Positions 45,085 to 52,144 of a stretch of DNA of 52,144 bases are shown here, one piece after another. The stretch lies in assembly GCA_012521895.1 (NCBI GenBank), contig JAAYLK010000009.1, forward strand, positions 1 through 52,144. Direction: 5' to 3'. The position numbers were made by a program, and so were the translations under genes. Numbering within the stretch: the stretch's first letter is position 1; each line of letters starts with the position of its first letter. The stretch is from Clostridiales bacterium. GTDB taxonomy: Bacteria > Bacillota > Clostridia > Christensenellales > Aristaeellaceae. Under the pieces are notes generated by a model. That model did no database searches, had not been told where the DNA came from, and was given only the letters and a program-made list of their open reading frames with translations.

Positions 45085-47589
45085 ATGAGTGATATCCAAG
45101 ACAAACTGATCCCAACGGAGCTTGAAAAGGAAGTTAAAAAGTCCTTTATCGCCTACTCCATGGCCGTCATTGTCAACCGCGCCCTGCCGGATGTGCGCGA
45201 CGGGCTCAAGCCCGTCCACCGCCGCATCCTCTACGCGATGAACGAACTGGGCATGACTTCTGACAAGCCCTACCGCAAAAGCGCGCGCATCGTCGGTGAC
45301 GTCCTGGGCAAGTACCACCCCCATGGCGAGTCCTCCGTGTATGACGCCATGGTGCGCCTGGCGCAGGACTTCTCCATCCGGTATCTGCTGGTGGACGGCC
45401 AGGGCAACTTCGGCTCGGTCGACGGTGACCAGGCCGCGGCCATGCGCTACACCGAAGCCAGGATGAGCAAGATCGCCGGCCACCTGATTGGTGAAATCGA
45501 CAAGGACACCGTGGACTTCATGCCCAACTTCGATGAGTCCATGATGCAGCCCACCGTGCTGCCCAGCCGTTTCCCCAACCTGCTTGTCAATGGCTCCTCC
45601 GGCATCGCCGTGGGCATGGCCACCAACGTCCCCCCGCACAACCTGGGGGAGGTCATCTCCGGCACCATCGCCATGATTGAAAACCCGGACATCACCCTGG
45701 AAGGCCTGATGGAGCATATCAAGGGCCCGGACTTCCCCACCGCGGGCATCATCCTGGGCGTGACCGGCATCCGGGAGGCCTACTACACCGGCCGCGGCCG
45801 CATCATCGTGCGCGCCAAGACCGATGTGGAGACCTTGCCCAACGGCCGCAACCGCATCATCATCACCGAGATTCCCTACATGGTCAACAAGGCCCGCATG
45901 ATCACCAAGATCGCGGAGCTGGTGCACGAAAAGCGCCTGGAGGGCATCAGCGACATCCGCGACGAATCCGACCGCGAGGGCATGCGCGTGGTGATTGAGC
46001 TGAAAAAAGACGCGCAATCCAGCGTCGTGCTCAACTACCTCTTCAAGCACACCCAATTGCAGGAGACCTTTGGCGCCATCATGCTGGCCCTGGTCAACGG
46101 CCAGCCCAAGCTGCTCAATTTGAAGGAAATGATCGGACACTACATCGCCCACCAGGAGGATGTGGTGACCCGGCGCACCCGCTACGATTTGGACCGCTCC
46201 CTTGCCCGCGCCCACATCCTTGAAGGCCTGCTCAAGGCGCTGGACAATATCGACGCCATCGTCCACCTGATTCGCAGCAGCAAGGACACCGCCGAAGCCA
46301 AGCAGGGCCTGATGGAGCAGTTTGAGTTCTCCGAAAAGCAGGCCCAGGCCATTTTGGACATGCGCCTGGCGCGCTTGACCAACCTGGAGGCGGACAAGCT
46401 GCAGGCCGAGTATGACGAGCTGCAAAAGACCATCGCCTACCTGCAGTCCATCCTGACCGACCGTCACATGCTCTTAAGCGTCATCAAGGACGAGCTGGCC
46501 CTCATCCGCGACAAGTTCGCCGATAACCGCCGCACCGAGATTTCCCCGGTGGAGGGCGAGATTGACATTGAGGAACTGATTCCCAAGGACGACGTGGTGG
46601 TCACCCTCAGCCACTTTGGCTATGTCAAGCGCCTGTCACTGTCCAACTACCGCGCCCAGGCGCGCGGCGGCAAGGGCGTGACGGCCCTGGGCCTGCGCGA
46701 GGAGGACTACACCGAGCAATTGTATACGGTGCACTCCCACGATGATCTGCTGTTCTTCACCGACCAGGGACGCGCCTACAACGTCAAATGCTATGAGATT
46801 CCCGAGGCCGGGCGCACTGCGCGCGGCACCGCCATCATCAACATCCTGCCCCTGTACGCGGACGAGAAGGTCACCAACATGATTCCCGTGCCCAAGGAGG
46901 ACCGCGACAGCCAGTTCCTCATCATGGCCACCAAGAACGGCCTGATTAAAAAGACCTCCCTGGCGCTCTACCGCAACATCCGCCGTTCCGGCCTCATCGC
47001 CATCACCCTGCAGGAGGGAGACTCCCTCATTGGCGCTGAGCTGATTGACGGTGGCGAAGTCATGCTGGGCACCCGCCAGGGCGCCGCCATCCGCTTCACC
47101 GACGACCGCATCCGCGCCTCCGGCCGCGGCAGCATGGGCGTGCGCAGCATCCGCCTGGACGCGGGCGACGAAGTCATTTCCCTGGCCTCCATCGAGGAGG
47201 GCGCCCAGGTGCTGGTGGTCACCGAGCACGGCTTTGGCAAGCGCAGCGAGGTGGAGGAATACCGCGTCACCAACCGGGGCGGCAAGGGCGTGAAGGCCAT
47301 GAACCTGACGGACAAGACGGGTGAATTGGCGGCGCTGCTGATGGTCCAGCCGGAAGAGGACATCATGATTATCACCGATGACGGCACCATCATCCGCACC
47401 CCGGCGGAGGACATCCGCCAGACCGGGCGCAATGCCCAGGGCGTGCGCTTGATGCGCGTGGCCCACGGCAGCAGGATTGTCGACGTCGCCCGCGCGGAGC
47501 GCGAGCCCAAGGAAACCGAAGATGAAACGCCCGCTGTGGCAGTAGACCCGGACGAAAATCCGGTTGAGGACAGCGAGCAGGACATCTGA
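45085..47589 (+). CDS. gyrA: DNA gyrase subunit A
   Basis: 834 residues. The breakage-reunion domain contains the catalytic Tyr122 in [12 protein letters not shown]. The quinolone region reads [14 protein letters not shown] with Ser83 and Asp87, the residues of drug-sensitive enzymes. The C-terminal DNA-wrapping domain has six-bladed repeats, and the GyrA box reads QARGGKG instead of QRRGGKG, still good enough to mark it as gyrase, not ParC. An acidic tail ends the protein. It lies 36 bases after gyrB in one operon and is followed by a terminator. The ribosome binding site is weak. Confidence 0.98.
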   Translation: MSDIQDKLIPTELEKEVKKSFIAYSMAVIVNRALPDVRDGLKPVHRRILYAMNELGMTSDKPYRKSARIVGDVLGKYHPHGESSVYDAMVRLAQDFSIRYLLVDGQGNFGSVDGDQAAAMRYTEARMSKIAGHLIGEIDKDTVDFMPNFDESMMQPTVLPSRFPNLLVNGSSGIAVGMATNVPPHNLGEVISGTIAMIENPDITLEGLMEHIKGPDFPTAGIILGVTGIREAYYTGRGRIIVRAKTDVETLPNGRNRIIITEIPYMVNKARMITKIAELVHEKRLEGISDIRDESDREGMRVVIELKKDAQSSVVLNYLFKHTQLQETFGAIMLALVNGQPKLLNLKEMIGHYIAHQEDVVTRRTRYDLDRSLARAHILEGLLKALDNIDAIVHLIRSSKDTAEAKQGLMEQFEFSEKQAQAILDMRLARLTNLEADKLQAEYDELQKTIAYLQSILTDRHMLLSVIKDELALIRDKFADNRRTEISPVEGEIDIEELIPKDDVVVTLSHFGYVKRLSLSNYRAQARGGKGVTALGLREEDYTEQLYTVHSHDDLLFFTDQGRAYNVKCYEIPEAGRTARGTAIINILPLYADEKVTNMIPVPKEDRDSQFLIMATKNGLIKKTSLALYRNIRRSGLIAITLQEGDSLIGAELIDGGEVMLGTRQGAAIRFTDDRIRASGRGSMGVRSIRLDAGDEVISLASIEEGAQVLVVTEHGFGKRSEVEEYRVTNRGGKGVKAMNLTDKTGELAALLMVQPEEDIMIITDDGTIIRTPAEDIRQTGRNAQGVRLMRVAHGSRIVDVARAEREPKETEDETPAVAVDPDENPVEDSEQDI

Positions 47590-47608
47590 AAACCAATATC
47601 CACCAATT

Positions 47609-47637
47609 GAACGCCCACACCGGGCGTTCTTTTTTTG
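47609..47637 (+). terminator. Terminator after gyrA
   Basis: GAACGCCC and GGGCGTTC form an 8-bp stem with a 5-base loop, followed by seven T. Confidence 0.9.
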
Positions 47638-47660
47638 CGCGATTCAAGCAAAGGGAACAG

Positions 47661-47688
47661 TTGTAAAGCCCGCCTCAACTGGTATAAT
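47661..47688 (+). promoter_or_regulatory. Sigma-A promoter for the flippase-yabN cluster
   Basis: TTGTAA at 47661-47666, a 16-base spacer and TATAAT at 47683-47688. The -10 ends 8 bases before the ATG at 47697, so the transcript is close to leaderless. Confidence 0.75.
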
Positions 47689-47696
47689 GAGCCGGT

Positions 47697-49274
47697 ATGG
47701 CAAGCAAGCAAGCGTCCCTGGTCGGGGGCATTTCCATCCTGGGCATCGCCGGGCTCATCTGCAAGGTGGTCGGCGTTTTGTATTTGATTCCCCTTGCCAA
47801 CCTGATTGGCCCGGAAGGGATGGGCGTATACAACCAGGTCTTTCCCAGCTACAACCTCATGCTGACCATCTCCTCCGTGGGCATCCCGGTGGCCATCTCC
47901 CGCATGGTGGCCGCGCGCACCGCGAAGCAGGAAAGCCGCAACCCCAACCGCGTGTTCCGCGCGGCGCTGGTCATCTTGAGCATCCTGGGCTTCATCAGCA
48001 CCCTGTTAATGATGCTGTTTTCTGACAGTTTCGCCAAGGCCACCGGCACCCCGGAATCGGTCAAGGGCTTCCTGGCCATCGCGCCCAGCCTCTTCCTGGT
48101 GTGCGTGATGAGCGCTTTCCGCGGCTTCATGCAAGGCCGCCGCCGGATGTGGCCCACGGCCATCAGCCAGCTAATTGAGCAGGTGGGCAAGGTGGCGGTC
48201 GCCCTGCCGCTGGCCTATTCCTTCATGAGCCGTGGCGATTACGCCATGGGCGTGGCGGGGGCGCTGCTGGGGACTTCCTTGGCGGAGGCCGCGGCGCTGC
48301 TCTACATGGCGGTGGACTATGTGTTCTACCGCCCCCAGCTGTGCGCGGGCTTGCTGACTGACACCCGCCCCATGGAACCCTACCCCGCCATCACGCGGGA
48401 ACTGGTGCTGACCGCCATCCCCATCACCATTGGCGCCTGCATCGTGCCCCTGGCGGGCACGGTGGACAGTTTCATGCTGGTGCGGCTGATGAAGGCCTAC
48501 CTGCCCGAGCAGGTGGCGCTGTCCAACTACGGCATCTACGCGGGCCTGGTCATCTCCCTCATCAATGTGCCCACGGCGCTGGCCATGGCCATGTCCTCAA
48601 ACCTCGTGCCCTCCATCTCCGCCAAGCGCGAACTTAAGGACAAGGAGGGCATCCAGCGGGATTCCATGGCTGGGCTGCGCCTGGCGATGGTGGTGGGCCT
48701 GCCTTCCAGCGTGGGCATGAGCCTGCTGGCCCTGCCGATCATGACCCTGCTGTTCCACAGCAAATACACCATGGAACAATTGCGCCTGGGGGCGGAGCTG
48801 CTGCAAATCAGCTCGCTCACCATCGTGGTCTTTACCCTGGTGCAGGCCTCCAGCGGCATCCTGCAGGGCCTGTACAAGCAGCGCATCCCCATGTACACCC
48901 TGGCTCTGGGCGTGGCCGTCAAAATCATCATCAACTACACCGCGGTGCAGCTGCCCTCCGTCAGCATCTACGGCGCGCCCTGGGCCTCGCTCACCAGCTA
49001 TGTCATCAGCGCGGGGCTGAACATCTACTACGTGGCCAAGTACGCGGGATTAAAGCTGGACCTGCGGGATTTGCTATTGAAACCCTTCCTGGCCACCCTT
49101 GTCATGGCCGTCCCGGTGCTGCTGGTTTCGCGCCTAATGGGAAACACGCTCAACAGGAACTGGTTGGCGCTGGGCCTGGTCATCCTTTTCGCGGTGGCTC
49201 TCTACCTGATGTCCGCGCTCAAGCTGGGCGCCATCAAGCAGCAGGACCTGCCCGCGCGCTTTCAAAAGAGGTAA
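47697..49274 (+). CDS. MOP-superfamily polysaccharide/lipid flippase (SpoVB/YabM-like)
   Basis: 525 residues with 14 predicted membrane segments and the MviN/MATE-like organisation of SpoVB and YabM. It begins ASLVGGISILGIAGLICKVVGVLYLIPLANLIGPEGMGVY (read in parts), the standard start of the family, and contains SFRGFMQGRRRM-type loop residues (AFRGFMQGRRRMWPT). Such proteins move lipid-linked sugars or peptidoglycan precursors across the membrane. Its position ahead of yabN matches yabM-yabN in Bacillus. No ribosome binding site precedes the ATG and the promoter lies almost on it. Whether it serves spores or vegetative envelope is not decided. Confidence 0.9.
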   Translation: MASKQASLVGGISILGIAGLICKVVGVLYLIPLANLIGPEGMGVYNQVFPSYNLMLTISSVGIPVAISRMVAARTAKQESRNPNRVFRAALVILSILGFISTLLMMLFSDSFAKATGTPESVKGFLAIAPSLFLVCVMSAFRGFMQGRRRMWPTAISQLIEQVGKVAVALPLAYSFMSRGDYAMGVAGALLGTSLAEAAALLYMAVDYVFYRPQLCAGLLTDTRPMEPYPAITRELVLTAIPITIGACIVPLAGTVDSFMLVRLMKAYLPEQVALSNYGIYAGLVISLINVPTALAMAMSSNLVPSISAKRELKDKEGIQRDSMAGLRLAMVVGLPSSVGMSLLALPIMTLLFHSKYTMEQLRLGAELLQISSLTIVVFTLVQASSGILQGLYKQRIPMYTLALGVAVKIIINYTAVQLPSVSIYGAPWASLTSYVISAGLNIYYVAKYAGLKLDLRDLLLKPFLATLVMAVPVLLVSRLMGNTLNRNWLALGLVILFAVALYLMSALKLGAIKQQDLPARFQKR

Positions 49275-49277
49275 ACA

Positions 49278-50741
49278 ATGCATCAGATTACGATCGTCGC
49301 CCTGGGACCAGGCTCCCTGGACCTTCTCACCCTGGGCGCCTTGAAACAATTGAAAAAGAAACAGGCAATCCTGCTGAGAACCGCGCGCCATGGCGCGGTC
49401 AAGCTGCTCAGGCAGGAAGGCATCGCCTTTGACAGCCTGGACGCGCTGTATGACCAGGCGGAGGATTTTGATGCCTTCGCCAGGCAGGCGGTGGAAAACA
49501 TAGAAAACTTGGCGCGGCAGGCAGCCCTGACCTATGCCGTTGCGGACCCCGCCCACGATGAAACAGTGCGTTTGTTGATGGAGCGCCTTCCGGACCAGGT
49601 CCAGGTTCTGCAGGGAGTGTCCCTGTCCGCCCCCTTTGAAACCGCCGCGATGGCCCAAGGCGCCATGCTGGTCACCAGCGCCATGAACCTGCGGTCCGTC
49701 AATGCCCAGCAGCCCTTGTGCGTGGTGGAACTCAACAGCAAGGCGCTGGCGGGCGATGTGAAACTGAAATTGCTGCCGGTGTTTGGCGCGGAAGCCCGGG
49801 TGCTCTTCTTCCCGCCCAGCGAGGCGGCCATCCGCTCCCATCTGCGTATGACGCTTGAGGACCTGGACCGTCAGCCCAGGTACAACCACACCTGCGGCTT
49901 TGTGGTCTTCCCGGTGCCCTTGCTGGACCGCGGCGCGTTTGACCCGGAGGACCTGCTCACCATCATGCGCATCCTGCGCGCGCCGGATGGCTGCCCCTGG
50001 GACAGGGAGCAGACCCACACCACCCTGGCCAAGTACCTGGTGGAGGAGGCCAACGAGGCCGCCTGCGCCCTGCTGGATGAAAACTGGGAGGAGGCCGCGG
50101 ATGAGCTGGGCGATGTCTTTCTGCAGCTGGCCTTCCATGCCGTGGTGGGTGAGGAACACGCCACCTTCACCTGGCAGGACATGCTGCGCGCCATCTGCCG
50201 GAAGATGATCAGGCGCCACCCCCACATCTTTGGGGAAGTGAAGGCCGATACGTCCGCCCAGGTGCTGGCCAACTGGGATGAAATCAAAAAGGCGGAGCGC
50301 GGCGGCAAGGACCCCGGGGACCGCATGCTGGATGTCCACTGTGGGCTGCCGCCCATGCTGCGGGCTGAGAAGGTGCAAAAGCTGGCGGCCAAGGTGGGTT
50401 TTGACTGGGACAAGGCGGAAGAGGCCCTGGACAAGGTGCTGGAGGAGGCCGAGGAGCTGCGTCGTGTGATAGGGGACAAGCCCGCGGCCCTGGACGAGTT
50501 GGGCGACCTGCTCTTCTCCTGCATCAACACAGCGCGCTTGATGGACATTTCGGCCGAACAAGCACTGCATTTTTCCATAGAAAAGTTTATCAAACGCTTC
50601 AATTGGGTCGAAAATGCCATAAAAAAAGACCAAAAACACTGGAATCTGTTGACAAGCAATGAAATCGGGGTATACTGGGAACGAAGTAAAGCTGATGTTC
50701 ATTCGCTTTATGAAACACAGACTAAGGAGGAAATCACATGA
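49278..50741 (+). CDS. yabN: YabN: tetrapyrrole-methylase-like plus MazG NTP pyrophosphohydrolase fusion
   Basis: 487 residues in two parts. The N-terminal 220 residues are a tetrapyrrole (corrin/porphyrin) methylase-like domain ([17 protein letters not shown]). The C-terminal part is tandem Maz[28 protein letters not shown] (read in parts), [10 protein letters not shown], then EEAEELRR with [16 protein letters not shown]. MazG removes abnormal nucleoside triphosphates; the role of the methylase-like domain is unknown. It starts 3 bases after the flippase and its stop overlaps the hup start as ATGA. The last 15 residues run through the hup promoter and look less conserved. Confidence 0.93.
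   Translation: MHQITIVALGPGSLDLLTLGALKQLKKKQAILLRTARHGAVKLLRQEGIAFDSLDALYDQAEDFDAFARQAVENIENLARQAALTYAVADPAHDETVRLLMERLPDQVQVLQGVSLSAPFETAAMAQGAMLVTSAMNLRSVNAQQPLCVVELNSKALAGDVKLKLLPVFGAEARVLFFPPSEAAIRSHLRMTLEDLDRQPRYNHTCGFVVFPVPLLDRGAFDPEDLLTIMRILRAPDGCPWDREQTHTTLAKYLVEEANEAACALLDENWEEAADELGDVFLQLAFHAVVGEEHATFTWQDMLRAICRKMIRRHPHIFGEVKADTSAQVLANWDEIKKAERGGKDPGDRMLDVHCGLPPMLRAEKVQKLAAKVGFDWDKAEEALDKVLEEAEELRRVIGDKPAALDELGDLLFSCINTARLMDISAEQALHFSIEKFIKRFNWVENAIKKDQKHWNLLTSNEIGVYWERSKADVHSLYETQTKEEIT
50649..50676 (+). promoter_or_regulatory. Internal promoter for hup within the 3' end of yabN
   Basis: TTGACA at 50649-50654, a 16-base spacer and TATACT at 50671-50676. It would give hup its own abundant transcript in addition to readthrough from yabN. 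Confidence 0.8.
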
Positions 50742-51010
50742 ATAAAACTGAACTCATCGCCGCCGTGGCCAAAGCAACCGATCTGAAGAAGGTTGACGCC
50801 GACAAGGCCGTCAGCGCCGTCATTTCCACCATCCAGGCTTCCCTGAAAAAGGGCGACAAGGTCCAGCTGATTGGCTTTGGCACCTTTGAGTCCCGCAAGC
50901 GCCCCGCCCGCGTGGCCCGCAACCCCCGCACCGGCGAGGAAATCAAGGTCAAGGCCAGCAAAGCCCCCGTGTTCAAAGCCAGCAAGGCGTTCAAAGATCA
51001 GCTGAACTAA
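50738..51010 (+). CDS. hup: HU-family DNA-binding protein
   Basis: 90 residues, the usual HU length. It starts [18 protein letters not shown], the HU dimerisation helix, and contains [22 protein letters not shown] (read in parts) with the Pro/Asn of the beta-arm that kinks DNA. It is a nucleoid-associated protein that bends and compacts DNA. The start overlaps the yabN stop by 4 bases and has AAGGAGG upstream. A promoter inside yabN likely gives it separate high expression, and a strong terminator follows. HU between yabN and rqcP is found in several clostridia. Confidence 0.97.
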   Translation: MNKTELIAAVAKATDLKKVDADKAVSAVISTIQASLKKGDKVQLIGFGTFESRKRPARVARNPRTGEEIKVKASKAPVFKASKAFKDQLN

Positions 51011-51029
51011 GGTTCGTCCCTGGTCTTCG

Positions 51030-51060
51030 GCCATCGCGCTTTGCGCGATGGCTTTTATTT
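51030..51060 (+). terminator. Terminator after hup
   Basis: GCCATCGCGC and GCGCGATGGC form a 10-bp stem with a 3-base loop, followed by TTTTATTT. Confidence 0.9.
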
Positions 51061-51159
51061 ATACCAAACTCAAGTATAAACGCTTTGATGAGCCTATGCT
51101 TTTGCGCCTCTGCTTAACCTCTTTCGCTCAACACTACACCAAAGATTGAAAGGAAAAGA

Positions 51160-51435
51160 ATGCGACTCGATAAATTTTTAAAGGTATCCCGCATCATCAA
51201 GCGGCGCACCGTGGCCAAGGAAGCCTGTGACGGTGGAAGGGTCAGCCTCAATGGCCGCACCGCCAAGGCGGGCAATGAAGTCAAGGAAGGCGATGTCATG
51301 GAAATCCGCTTTGGCAGCAGGCTGGGGCGGTATGAAATCGTCAGCATCAAGGAAACGGTGCGCAAGGAAGAAGCGGCTGAGATGTACCGCGTGCTGCAGG
51401 AGGACGAGGCCGTCCTGGCGGAGCGCAACGGCTGA
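51160..51435 (+). CDS. rqcP: S4-domain ribosome-associated quality control protein RqcP (YabO/Hsp15-like)
   Basis: 91 residues. An S4 RNA-binding domain fills the first 65 residues: MRLDKFLKVSRIIKRRTVAKEAC (read in parts), GGRVSLNGRTAKAGNEVKEGD, then a short acidic helical tail. RqcP binds obstructed 50S subunits and helps RqcH add alanine tails. The order yabN, (hup), yabO is typical of Firmicutes. The ATG at 51160 follows GAAAGGAAAAG. In spore formers yabP, yabQ and divIC normally follow; here the next gene is a GNAT acetyltransferase that overlaps its stop (TGATG). Confidence 0.94.
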   Translation: MRLDKFLKVSRIIKRRTVAKEACDGGRVSLNGRTAKAGNEVKEGDVMEIRFGSRLGRYEIVSIKETVRKEEAAEMYRVLQEDEAVLAERNG

Positions 51436-51977
51436 TGTCGCTCATGGATTCAAACCTTAGGCTGCGCCCGGCCACCCTGGAGGATGCCGGGCAGTTAAAC
51501 ACCTGGTGGAACGATGGCGCGGTCATGGCGCACGCCGGCTTCCCCGATGGGCTGGGGCAAAGCCTGGAACAAACCAGGCAGGCAATCGCGTACTGGGAAT
51601 CAGCCCGGGGTGAGTTGTTCATCATTGAGCTTGATCATGTGCCGGTGGGGGAGTGCAATTATCGCATCCTTAACGAGCATACCGCGGAGTGCGGCTGGAA
51701 AATCTGTGAAACAGCCGCGCAAAACCGGGGCCATGGCACACGGCTGATTCGCCTGATGCTCAATTACCTGTTTACCGACCCAGCTTTGCAAGCAAAAACC
51801 CCCATCTACCGTGCCATCTGGGACACGAACCGCAACAACCTGCGCGCCCAACATGTGTATGAACACAAGATTGGCGCCAGGCGGCTGCGGGAACAACGCG
51901 ATGCCTGGCAGGACCAGCGCGGCGTCTGGCAGTCCTCTGTTGATTACGAAGTGTTGAAATCTGAATATTTGCGATAG
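51435..51977 (+). CDS. GNAT-family N-acetyltransferase
   Basis: 180 residues, GNAT fold of the RimJ/RimL-like Acetyltransf_3 type. The N-terminus NLRLRPATLEDAGQLNTWW fits the first strand and helix. VGECNYRILNEHTAECGWKI forms the central strands, and QNRGHGTRLIRLML is the acetyl-CoA-binding Q/RxxGxG/A loop. The C-terminal DTNRNNLRAQHVYEHKIG is also typical. Substrate unknown. The ATG at 51435 overlaps the rqcP stop by one base; an ATG three codons later is also possible. A terminator follows at once, and behind it the intron. Confidence 0.88.
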   Translation: MSLMDSNLRLRPATLEDAGQLNTWWNDGAVMAHAGFPDGLGQSLEQTRQAIAYWESARGELFIIELDHVPVGECNYRILNEHTAECGWKICETAAQNRGHGTRLIRLMLNYLFTDPALQAKTPIYRAIWDTNRNNLRAQHVYEHKIGARRLREQRDAWQDQRGVWQSSVDYEVLKSEYLR

Positions 51978-52018
51978 AAAACAGGCTGTGCTCCAGGGGA
52001 CGCACAGCCTGTTTTTTT
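51978..52018 (+). terminator. Terminator after the GNAT gene, target site of the intron
   Basis: ACAGGCTGTGC and GCACAGCCTGT form an 11-bp stem with a 10-base loop, extended by AAA-TTT pairs, then a run of seven T. The group IIC intron begins two bases after the T-run. Confidence 0.92.
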
Positions 52019-52020
52019 GC

Positions 52021-52144
52021 GTGCGCCCGGTGAGCGCACGTTCTACAGGGTGAAAGTCCCGAACCCGCCCGGTAGTGGGAAGGGTATAGCCGAACACCAA
52101 GGGTGTCCATTGTGAGGTGGGATCTGAAGAAAGGTGAAGGCAAA
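52021..52144 (+). mobile_element. Group IIC intron, 5' end (continues beyond the window)
   Basis: Begins GTGCGCCCGG, the GUGYG-type 5' splice end. It is followed by AGGGTGAAAGTCCCGAAC, AAGGGTGTCC and GGGATCTGAAG, closely matching the domain I start of IIC introns such as the one from Oceanobacillus iheyensis as I recall it. The location directly behind an intrinsic terminator is the habit of class C introns. Only the first 124 bases are in view; the reverse transcriptase gene and domains V/VI would lie to the right. It is placed outside any coding sequence. Confidence 0.9.

Noticed and set aside
51061..51159. AT-rich gap between hup and rqcP
   Set aside because: I looked for a second copy of the MITE-like palindrome, a promoter or a small RNA and saw none that is convincing.

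Overview
The window reads as a GC-rich chromosome segment from a Firmicute, most likely a clostridial lineage. The evidence is gene content and order: a T-box leader, a CggR/SorC-type regulator heading pgk-tpiA-gpmI, adjacent gyrB-gyrA, a SpoVB/YabM-like flippase followed by YabN (MazG), HU and RqcP (YabO), a prmA-rsmE-mtaB-degV-hit operon, and DegV, HslO and GltS proteins. Promoters are clear sigma-A types (TTGACA-17-TATAAT-like) and most starts have AGGAGG-like ribosome binding sites. No tRNA, rRNA, CRISPR array or phage gene was seen. The only mobile DNA is the 5' end of a group IIC intron at the right edge and a MITE-like palindrome near 24.4 kb.

Layout. 1-4154 (minus): thiolase, SDR ketoreductase, KASIII-like synthase, then two branched-chain-amino-acid-type ABC permeases running off the left edge. 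4621-6802 (plus): an alpha/beta hydrolase and a PTS_EIIC_2-like membrane protein, each with its own promoter. 6916-14034 (plus): a run of a DUF624-like membrane protein, methyltransferase, HslO, helical-repeat protein, zinc-ribbon/TPR/chitobiase-like membrane protein and FtsH. A bidirectional terminator separates this from an E2-like acyltransferase homologue with a degenerate catalytic motif (minus), which diverges from a glycolytic cluster: class II aldolase, PPi-type PFK, ATP-type PFK and a secreted metallo-beta-lactamase-fold protein (15206-19482, plus). 19545-24194 (minus): cggR-pgk-tpiA-gpmI without gap or eno. 24480-28694 (minus): prmA-rsmE-mtaB-degV-hit. 29069-34212 (minus): a complete livJHMGF transporter. 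34369-38601 (minus): GltS symporter, PlsC-like acyltransferase and a COG2509-type flavoprotein. 38664-41690 (minus): a tryptophan-type T-box leader and a trpX-trpY-trpZ ABC transporter. 41731-42849 (plus): CapA-like protein. 43075-47589: gyrB-gyrA. 47697-51977: flippase, yabN, hup, rqcP and a GNAT acetyltransferase, then a terminator immediately followed by the intron.

How it fits together: two gene blocks concentrate glycolysis (aldolase, two PFKs, Pgk, Tpi, GpmI). Three ABC systems plus GltS handle amino-acid or related uptake. The remainder is housekeeping: topology, RNA modification, redox chaperone, membrane proteolysis and ribosome quality control.

The most interesting items are the thiolase/SDR/KASIII-like/ABC-permease operon with a 7-2-7 palindrome upstream, the E2-like protein lacking the usual catalytic His, the paired PPi- and ATP-type PFKs, the MITE-like palindrome, two apparently leaderless genes, and the group IIC intron seated exactly behind a terminator. 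I did not find anything that I can confidently call a wholly new system. The first operon is the best candidate. All family assignments are by reading motifs; no database search was run.
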